Made by a program: the position numbers and the translations under genes. Below are positions 6,543-11,651 of a DNA stretch of 11,651 bases, in pieces. The DNA comes from JBJKPP01 sp046706145 (GTDB lineage: Bacteria; Bacteroidota; Ignavibacteria; Ignavibacteriales; Ignavibacteriaceae), in the NCBI GenBank assembly GCA_046706145.1, contig JBJKPP010000054.1, positions 1 to 11,651 of the forward strand. The letters run 5' to 3'. The notes below the pieces were generated by a model, which was given only the letters and a program-made list of their open reading frames with translations, did not search any database and had not been told where the DNA came from. The first letter of the stretch is position 1. Each line of letters opens with the position of its first letter.

Positions 6543-8348
6543 ATGAGAAAAATATTCTTCGTCGTTTTGCTGTTTTCACCGTTAGTATGGGGACAATATT
6601 ATGGAGAAAGAACAACCGAACAGAATTTTGAGGAGTCGTCGCTTTATTTTACTCCTCATTATTTAAATCCTTTTGGTATATCAAGTTTTGAAAATGTAGC
6701 ACCGGGATTAATAGATAATCCGTTCTTAAATCTATATGTTAATCCGGCCAGTCTGCCTAACTTAGGGGGAAAAGATGTACTAGCATATATTGATTTCAGG
6801 GGAGATAGAACGGAGGCACCGATTGTTCAAAATTATGTAGTGCCATACTACTTTGCCAACAGTTATTACCGTCCTTATTATGATCCCAGATGGATGGCAC
6901 AATCTAGAGTCGAGTCCGAGCCCATTTTTTCACTTGCTATTCTTACATATCCAATCAGCGAACTGACAAGAAAATTCTTTCTTGGAGGAACTTTTCAGTT
7001 CATACACGGAGAAGATAAATATTACCAGATGCCGTACTCTATTTATTCACCAGTATATGCGTATGACAGTTTTGGTGTGGCAGTCAAAGATGCAAGTTCT
7101 ATTCCCATTCAAGATAGATACACCGGAAGAGATGATATGGTTACAGACGCAAAATTGTTTTCCTTATTTACCGGATACAGATTGTCCGATAAATTTACCC
7201 TCGGTGTATCACTGGATGGAGTTTTTCAGACAAGAAACGGCGGTTACGGCAATACTTACAGCGATGAATATGGCAACACAGATTACAGTCAATTGTCAAA
7301 TTCTGCTTTACAAACCAGAGATGAAAAATATCATCATCTTGATATTAGCGCCGGTATAAATTATACGCCGATTAAAGATATAACGGTTGGTTTAAAAGCC
7401 GGAATATTAAATGGCAAGTCAGATCAGGGCTATAATTCTTCAAGCAACTATTATTACAAATATAATACACCAGATGTTTCTACTTCATGGAATTATGGCC
7501 TTTCCAATAATTCCACAGTCCAGAATTGGGATCATGACGGCTCTACTAATTACTTTGGCATAAATTTCAAAAGAAAGATGGAAGATAACAAAGAGATTAA
7601 TTTTTACTATAGATATTCAAGAAGCAACGTAGATTTGTCCACAACGTCAGATATTGAAGATACTTCTTACTCCTCCTACAGATGGGTATCTTCGTATGAC
7701 AATTCCTGGGGTCAATCACTTGGCTTCTCTTCTACACACGATGTACGTTCCGGTGGCGGCAAAAGAATAGAAAATATTAATGAAGGTATGCTTAGTTTTA
7801 AATGGAAATTGACAGATTTCAATACCATTAACATTGGTTTATATATGAATTCTGATCAAGTCTCTATAAATGATAATGAACCTGTAACAGCAGTTAGTCT
7901 ATCCAGCTATACTTATACAAATTCTAATCCACAATACAACAGCGATTATTATCAAAAGCTAATCGAAGATAAAACGTTAGTCTGGACTTATACTTCTGAT
8001 AAGTTCTCATTTCAGATTCCTATCCTGGTTGATTTTAGATTTAGCAAGCACTGGGGTATGATGTTGGGAATTAATAGAATATTTAATGAATGGGACATTA
8101 CAGACAAAACAATAGCATATTTTAAACTGCGGGAAAGAATACAAGGAACGGATGATAAAAAAGAAACTAATTTTGGCGAGGCATATACACAACCGGAACA
8201 AAAACTTGATAACAACTCCACGAAATTGTTTGCAAGTTTTGATGCTTCTATAACTACATCATTCAATGCCCGTTTATCTATTGATCCTAATTTTGAACAT
8301 ATTTTTAGAATTGACCAATGGTGGCTCAGTTTTGAGTTAAAGATGTAA
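6543..8348 (+). CDS. predicted outer-membrane beta-barrel protein, unknown function
   Basis: A 601-residue protein with a type I signal peptide (Arg2-Lys3, hydrophobic core to about 16, cleavage near VWGQ at 15-18). The N-terminal mature part includes DNPFLNLYVNPASLP (about 58-72), an NPA turn reminiscent of FadL/TodX-like and other porin-like proteins. From about residue 125 onward the sequence alternates hydrophobic and polar residues in strands ending in aromatics, with long Asn/Ser/Tyr/Asp-rich loops, as expected of a barrel. The C-terminus (WWLSFELKM) is amphipathic, although it does not end in Phe. No enzymatic motif or plug domain is visible. It probably forms an outer-membrane channel or a structural barrel; the substrate is unknown. 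AAAGGGA at 6531-6537 gives a good ribosome site, and the 18-base gap after the serpin implies cotranscription. Confidence 0.75.
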   Translation: MRKIFFVVLLFSPLVWGQYYGERTTEQNFEESSLYFTPHYLNPFGISSFENVAPGLIDNPFLNLYVNPASLPNLGGKDVLAYIDFRGDRTEAPIVQNYVVPYYFANSYYRPYYDPRWMAQSRVESEPIFSLAILTYPISELTRKFFLGGTFQFIHGEDKYYQMPYSIYSPVYAYDSFGVAVKDASSIPIQDRYTGRDDMVTDAKLFSLFTGYRLSDKFTLGVSLDGVFQTRNGGYGNTYSDEYGNTDYSQLSNSALQTRDEKYHHLDISAGINYTPIKDITVGLKAGILNGKSDQGYNSSSNYYYKYNTPDVSTSWNYGLSNNSTVQNWDHDGSTNYFGINFKRKMEDNKEINFYYRYSRSNVDLSTTSDIEDTSYSSYRWVSSYDNSWGQSLGFSSTHDVRSGGGKRIENINEGMLSFKWKLTDFNTINIGLYMNSDQVSINDNEPVTAVSLSSYTYTNSNPQYNSDYYQKLIEDKTLVWTYTSDKFSFQIPILVDFRFSKHWGMMLGINRIFNEWDITDKTIAYFKLRERIQGTDDKKETNFGEAYTQPEQKLDNNSTKLFASFDASITTSFNARLSIDPNFEHIFRIDQWWLSFELKM

Positions 8349-8392
8349 GAATATTATTAATAATTATGTTCTCCGTCTTAGGAAGTTACTAT

Positions 8393-8773
8393 ATGAAAAA
8401 AAAACTGATATTAATATATATACTATTTTCCCCTTTCATATCTTCGTGCTCTAATCCAACAGAAAATGTAAGTGAGAAGATATTAGTATCAAAGTTAAGT
8501 AACTCACTGAAAACAACTAATACCAGCAACCAAACTATTTACATATTTATCATTGAACAGGATTACGCAGCTCGAATAAATTGGGCTCCACTTTATGATG
8601 GCCCAAACATTAAACCCGGAGAATCTATTATAGTATATTACAATAATATTCCAGATGGGATAAACCTGCCAGTAAAAACAGGCGATAAGGCAATACTATA
8701 TTATTGGATTAAACCCCTCAATATTAAGCCAAGGATAAATAGTATGGTTGTACAACTTTCGGGTTCTAGTTGA
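8393..8773 (+). CDS. small lipoprotein of unknown function
   Basis: This 126-residue protein starts at the ATG at 8393, preceded by AGGAAG (8380-8385) at seven bases. An in-frame ATG at 8366 would add nine residues before the Lys-rich signal peptide and has no ribosome site. The signal (Lys2-Lys4, hydrophobic 5-18) ends in ISSC with Cys19 as the lipidation site; Ser20 at +2 favours the outer membrane. The mature part is about 107 residues and looks beta-rich. It has the run IYIFIIEQDYAARINWAP (49-66), then NIKPGES (72-78) and AILYYWIK (100-107). I have the impression of a widespread family of short envelope proteins with such IEQD...INWAP and PGE motifs, but know no assigned function. It lies 44 bases after the barrel gene and is probably the last gene of the serpin operon. 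Confidence 0.75.
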   Translation: MKKKLILIYILFSPFISSCSNPTENVSEKILVSKLSNSLKTTNTSNQTIYIFIIEQDYAARINWAPLYDGPNIKPGESIIVYYNNIPDGINLPVKTGDKAILYYWIKPLNIKPRINSMVVQLSGSS

Positions 8774-8824
8774 TGAAGAGAGTAAAGTAGAGTTTAATGC
8801 TACCGATTTGAAGAATAAGAAAAG

Positions 8825-8850
8825 CTCAAAAGTTTTTCAAAACCTTTGAG
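8825..8850 (+). terminator. hairpin between the small and the two-domain lipoprotein genes
   Basis: CTCAAAAGTTTT (8825-8836) pairs with AAAACCTTTGAG (8839-8850) over 12 positions with a single A-C mismatch; the last pair must open to make a loop of four. It lies 51 bases after the upstream stop. The downstream bases ATTAAAAT are not a proper T tract, so termination on the plus strand is uncertain. It may still separate the serpin operon from the lipoprotein-kinase genes. Confidence 0.35.
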
Positions 8851-8885
8851 ATTAAAATATTAATAAACAAGAACAAAACTAAGAA

Positions 8886-9638
8886 ATGATCACAAAAAAC
8901 ATAAAATCTTCCTGTTTGCTCTTTTTAATATTTATCGTGGGATGTTCTGATAATCCTGTTTCAGTAATCAACACTTCGCTAAATGCTGATTTCAAAATTA
9001 AATATGGCGAAACTGCGTATATAACAGATGAAAATCTATTTATTACATTTGAAGATGTTGAGGAGGGAAGATGTCCAACCGGCATGGAATGTTTTTGGCA
9101 AGGAACTGCAAAAATTAAATTGCTTATCAGATTGGGAAGTGAACAGAAGATAGATACGGTACAGACTTATCTTCCCCAGTCAATAGTTTCAATAGGAGAA
9201 GTTAATAACTCGTATCTATTCTGGGTCAAAAAACTTGATCCTTATCCTAATATTAACCAGGAAATAATCAAAAAAGAATATGTTTTAACCTTGAACATTT
9301 CTAGGTTTACTTATGGATTTCCGGATTCAGAAATAAAAAACCGAACCGGAATATTTGGACAAGTTTATATTACTGGCGGCCCTGCGTTGAGAATTGGCCA
9401 TATTGATCACTATCCATTTCAAACCAAATTGAAAATTGTTAATAACAAATCAGATACAGTCATGGTCTCGACGGACTCTATGGGAAGATTTATAGATTAC
9501 ACTTCAGCAGATAATTTCAAAATCTTTTCAACGAACGAAAAAATATTTCCCCAAATAATAGGCGACACTATAACGTGTACAGTAAATACCGGAAAGATGA
9601 CTTTTCGAGAAATAACTCTTGACAACGGAATTAAATAA
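8886..9638 (+). CDS. two-domain lipoprotein with an RCP-C-W motif and a carboxypeptidase-regulatory-like domain
   Basis: A 250-residue protein with a lipoprotein signal ending in IVGC; Cys20 is the lipidation site, with Ser21 at +2. The first domain (about 33-140) carries RCPTGMECFWQGTA (62-75), with Cys63 and Cys69 probably forming a disulphide. This matches a widespread pattern of uncharacterised secreted proteins (RCP, then C-x-W-x-G) with no known function. The second domain (about 154-250) begins GIFGQVYITGGP and has STDSMGRF (195-202) and LDNGIK at the end. That resembles the carboxypeptidase-regulatory-like/Ig-like fold with its TD-x-x-GRF turn. The usual Pro-Gly-x-Tyr following that turn is not obvious here. 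The kinase gene follows within 16 bases, or overlaps by 20 if a TTG start is used, so a role as an external partner of the kinase is possible but unproven. No good ribosome site is visible. Confidence 0.75.
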   Translation: MITKNIKSSCLLFLIFIVGCSDNPVSVINTSLNADFKIKYGETAYITDENLFITFEDVEEGRCPTGMECFWQGTAKIKLLIRLGSEQKIDTVQTYLPQSIVSIGEVNNSYLFWVKKLDPYPNINQEIIKKEYVLTLNISRFTYGFPDSEIKNRTGIFGQVYITGGPALRIGHIDHYPFQTKLKIVNNKSDTVMVSTDSMGRFIDYTSADNFKIFSTNEKIFPQIIGDTITCTVNTGKMTFREITLDNGIK

Positions 9639-9654
9639 CAAATCACTAATAGTA

Positions 9655-11211
9655 ATGACAAATTGGGTCAAAATGACTAATTTTCAACAAATAGATTTTT
9701 CTTACTACAATGTTATGAAATGGCAAAAAGATACATCCAGCCATAGGGGAAACAAATTTGAAAAATCCTACTATAGAATTCGCATAATTATTTCATTTAC
9801 AGTGTTTACAGTAATTCTTGTAGTAATTATATCGATGGTTTGTTACAGCTTCTTGAGGGCTTTATACTTAAACCAACTTGCCGAACAAGTAAATACTATA
9901 ACCCAAATGATCTCCCGGCAAATTCCGTCACAATATACAGATCTGCTTTCATTGGGTTTGCCAACTAAATCTACCGAGAATACTTTTAGAAAAATTTTCC
10001 TTAAGAATCTGCCTGCCTCAGGCGGGCGTTCCGAAATATTCATTTTTGATAAAAATTATAAAATTGTAGTTAACTCAGATTCATCAATACCGGCCGGAAC
10101 ATTAGACTCAAGGTTACTCTTAAACCAAAAAGAAATCTCGGGTTTACATATAAATCAAGGAATAGCATCTCTCCCTTTTAGGGGCAGCGATGGGAAATGG
10201 TATTTGTGGGGATTCTACCGACTTGACGCTGACAATTGGCTTGCAGTGCGTGAAAATGCTTCACGATTTCAAAAAGTTGAAAATTTTTCCACTGTCTTTT
10301 GGTTTTTCGGTTTAGGCGGAGCATTGCTGGCAATTATAATTGGATGGTTGATGGCTAGATCCGTTACAAAACCTCTAAATAAACTAGTTACTTTCAGTAA
10401 GGAATTGGGGGGTGGAAATTTTCAAGCTGAAATGCCATCCGGTATGAAGGGTGAAATTGGTGTTTTAGCAAAAGCCATGAGTTTGATGAGAAATAAAATT
10501 TCAGAGGACCAAAAAGAAAAAGAAAATATGCTGGCACAAATTGCTCATGAAATAAGAAATCCGCTGGGTGGAATTGAACTTCTTGCAGGACTGGCAAAGG
10601 AAGATTTGACAAAGGAGAAAATCAATATTGACCCCGTTAAAATCGAAGAAAGTTCTAATTATCTAGATAGGATACTTAAAGAAGTACATAGGCTCAAATC
10701 ACTAATAGTTTCGTATTTAAATTTCAGTAGACCTTCTACCTCTAGTCCACAATTAATATCTCCAAAAAATATTGTAGATGAAGTAATTAATATTTATCAA
10801 AACCGTTTAAATGAAAAAAATATTAATATTACTATTGGATTGAACGATGATAAAATTTTCTTTGACCCCGCACAGTTAAAACAAGTTTTAATGAATCTTC
10901 TATCAAATTCTATCGAATCAGTTTCAACAAACGGTAAAATTGAAATATCCTCTCATAAGAATGAAAAATACTGGCAATTTGCTATCAGAGATGATGGACC
11001 AGGAATACCAGAAAAGAATCTCCATTCTATTTTTAATCCCTTTTTTACATCTAAGAAAAACGGAACAGGGCTTGGATTATCGATATGTAAAAAATTATGT
11101 GATGAAAACAAAACCGACATCTTTGTACAAAATAATGAAGAAAAAGACCTGCCTGCCGGCAGGCAAGGCTGCACATTTATACTGAGAAAGGCAATCACTA
11201 ATGAAGAGTAA
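9655..11211 (+). CDS. membrane sensor histidine kinase (HAMP, HisKA, HATPase), NtrB-like
   Basis: Residue numbers are for the ATG at 9655 (518 residues). First membrane helix about 44-67, periplasmic sensor about 68-212, possibly Cache-like (IFIFDKNYKIVVNSD; DGKWYLWGFYRL), second helix about 213-234, then HAMP (about 235-285, beginning RSVTKPLNKL). His298 in HEIRNPL is the phosphorylated histidine. ATP-binding boxes follow: N-box with Asn414 (NLLSN), G1 DDGPGIP (446-452), F-box FNPFFTSK, and G2 GTGLGLS (470-476). All catalytic boxes are intact. The start is uncertain: the frame is open from a TTG at 9619, inside the preceding gene, and ATGs occur at 9655, 9673 and 9715; none has a clear ribosome site. 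Two GC-rich palindromes add LPASGGR (119-125) and LPAGRQG (499-505). The regulator gene overlaps its end by 11 bases. Confidence 0.92.
   Translation: MTNWVKMTNFQQIDFSYYNVMKWQKDTSSHRGNKFEKSYYRIRIIISFTVFTVILVVIISMVCYSFLRALYLNQLAEQVNTITQMISRQIPSQYTDLLSLGLPTKSTENTFRKIFLKNLPASGGRSEIFIFDKNYKIVVNSDSSIPAGTLDSRLLLNQKEISGLHINQGIASLPFRGSDGKWYLWGFYRLDADNWLAVRENASRFQKVENFSTVFWFFGLGGALLAIIIGWLMARSVTKPLNKLVTFSKELGGGNFQAEMPSGMKGEIGVLAKAMSLMRNKISEDQKEKENMLAQIAHEIRNPLGGIELLAGLAKEDLTKEKINIDPVKIEESSNYLDRILKEVHRLKSLIVSYLNFSRPSTSSPQLISPKNIVDEVINIYQNRLNEKNINITIGLNDDKIFFDPAQLKQVLMNLLSNSIESVSTNGKIEISSHKNEKYWQFAIRDDGPGIPEKNLHSIFNPFFTSKKNGTGLGLSICKKLCDENKTDIFVQNNEEKDLPAGRQGCTFILRKAITNEE
10009..10028 (+). repeat. GC-rich near-palindrome inside the kinase ORF (copy 1)
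   Basis: CTGCCTGCCTCAGGCGGGCG. GCCTGCC (10011-10017) pairs with GGCGGGC (10021-10027) with one G-T wobble and a TCA loop. Read in frame as Leu-Pro-Ala-Ser-Gly-Gly-Arg, just before the first predicted strand of the sensor domain. Its first nine bases are identical to those of the copy at 11149. It is far more GC-rich than the surrounding gene. Confidence 0.65.
11149..11168 (+). repeat. GC-rich palindrome inside the kinase ORF (copy 2)
   Basis: CTGCCTGCCGGCAGGCAAGG. Bases 11150-11165 (TGCCTGCCGGCAGGCA) are a perfect 16-bp palindrome. Read in frame as Leu-Pro-Ala-Gly-Arg-Gln-Gly, between the acidic NNEEKD and the final strand CTFILRK of the ATPase domain, a loop that is variable in this fold. 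All bases but four are G or C, in an AT-rich gene. Confidence 0.8.
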
Positions 11212-11651
11212 AAATATAATTGTAGTAGAAGATGATGAAAGTATGCGGCTTGGGATTGTCGAAAGCCTCAAGCGCGAGGGATATGCAGTTATGGATTTTG
11301 ACAATGGGAAAGATGCCCTTAAAGAAATCTCAAACCAAAAATATAATTTGGCAATTGTTGACCTTAAAATGGAACCAATTAATGGAATCGAGGTTCTTGA
11401 AAAGGCCAAAGAAATTAGTTCAAACATTGAAGTATTAATGATTTCTGCATACGGAACCGTAGATGATGCGGTAAAAGCAATGAAGCTGGGAGCAATTGAC
11501 TTTCTAACAAAGCCATTTTCGACAGAAGAATTGAGAATCCGGGTGAAAAAAATCTTCGAGAAGATAGAGAACGGCAAAATGATTGAAAATCTTCTTGAAC
11601 AAAATAAATTACTCAATAGCGAACTCTTTGCCGGCTTTGAAGAAATGATAG
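11201..11651 (+). CDS. response regulator, probable NtrC-type sigma54 activator (partial, runs off the window)
   Basis: Starts at an ATG overlapping the kinase stop by 11 bases; AAGG at 11187-11190 is a weak ribosome site. The frame is open to the window edge (150 codons, no stop). Residues 4-120 form a receiver domain: Asp11 and Asp12 in VVEDDE bind the metal, Asp54 in IVDLKM is the phosphorylation site, Ser82 (MISAYG) takes the switch Thr/Ser place, and Lys104 in LTKPF is the conserved lysine. A helical linker follows (about 107-140), ending in NSELFAGFEEMI. This is where NtrC-family proteins enter their AAA+ sigma54-interacting domain (typically continuing G-x-S at this point). The missing part should show GAFTGA and a C-terminal helix-turn-helix if this is right. 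It is almost certainly the cognate partner of the overlapping kinase; its target promoters are not visible here. Confidence 0.88.
   Translation, partial: MKSKNIIVVEDDESMRLGIVESLKREGYAVMDFDNGKDALKEISNQKYNLAIVDLKMEPINGIEVLEKAKEISSNIEVLMISAYGTVDDAVKAMKLGAIDFLTKPFSTEELRIRVKKIFEKIENGKMIENLLEQNKLLNSELFAGFEEMI

Noticed and set aside
6982..7359. 125-residue frame inside the beta-barrel gene
   Set aside because: Overlaps a strongly patterned barrel ORF in another phase and shows no coherent domain.
9619..9654. TTG start of the kinase overlapping the lipoprotein gene by 20 bases
   Set aside because: No ribosome site before the TTG, and the extra residues have no visible function. ATG 9655 is used, although 9673 and 9715 cannot be excluded.
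10225..10245. sigma54-like TTGGCTTGCAGTGC
   Set aside because: Only 8 bases lie between the GG and GC elements instead of the required 10, and it lies inside the kinase ORF.
11095..11616. 173-residue minus-strand frame opposite the kinase end and the response regulator
   Set aside because: The opposite strand encodes a receiver domain with all key residues. The ALPAGRQ on this strand merely reflects the palindrome at 11149.
1..11651. CRISPR array, tRNA/rRNA genes, insertion sequence or phage genes
   Set aside because: No regularly spaced repeats, no cloverleaf-like segment and no transposase or integrase motifs were seen on either strand.

Overview
The window is AT-rich, with mixed Shine-Dalgarno usage: some genes have strong AAGGAGG-like sites and others have none. 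It is dominated by exported proteins: type I signal peptides, three lipoproteins and one predicted outer-membrane beta-barrel. Together with the barrel plus lipoprotein content and the short GC-rich palindromes inside an ORF, this suggests a Gram-negative member of the Bacteroidota/Chlorobi/Ignavibacteria (FCB) group, more Ignavibacteria-like than Bacteroidia-like. That placement is inference; no rRNA or marker gene is present.

Left part (1-3300): a small secreted HEAT-like repeat protein (223-660) is read from a good sigma70-like promoter and followed by a strong hairpin. Next is a 59-residue membrane protein (859-1038). Two genes lie on the minus strand: a 12-helix MFS exporter of drug-efflux type (1102-2295) and a class I SAM-dependent methyltransferase resembling trans-aconitate methyltransferases (2485-3276). 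These look like ordinary housekeeping or accessory genes.

Middle (3300-8800): a secreted serine carboxypeptidase (peptidase family S10, 3465-5024) starts at a GTG rather than at the upstream ATG. A 255-base gap with possible tandem -10 boxes follows. Then come a lipoprotein serpin (5283-6524), a 601-residue predicted outer-membrane beta-barrel protein 18 bases downstream (6543-8348), and a small lipoprotein (8393-8773). The last three form a likely operon of cell-envelope proteins.

Right part (8800-11651): a two-domain lipoprotein (8886-9638) is followed closely by a membrane sensor histidine kinase (9655-11211). An overlapping response regulator (11201 to the window edge) follows; its receiver domain, linker and first residues of the next domain suggest an NtrC-type sigma54 activator. 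The lipoprotein may be cotranscribed with the two-component pair.

The most unusual DNA is in the kinase gene. Two GC-rich near-palindromes, 10009-10028 and 11149-11168, share the sequence CTGCCTGCC, are read in the same phase as Leu-Pro-Ala, and sit at loop positions as if small palindromic elements had been inserted in frame. No tRNA, rRNA, CRISPR array, transposase or phage gene was seen. No gene-free stretch exceeds 300 bases; the longest gaps (1-222, 661-858, 2296-2484, 3277-3464, 5025-5282) hold the promoters and hairpins listed or nothing recognisable.
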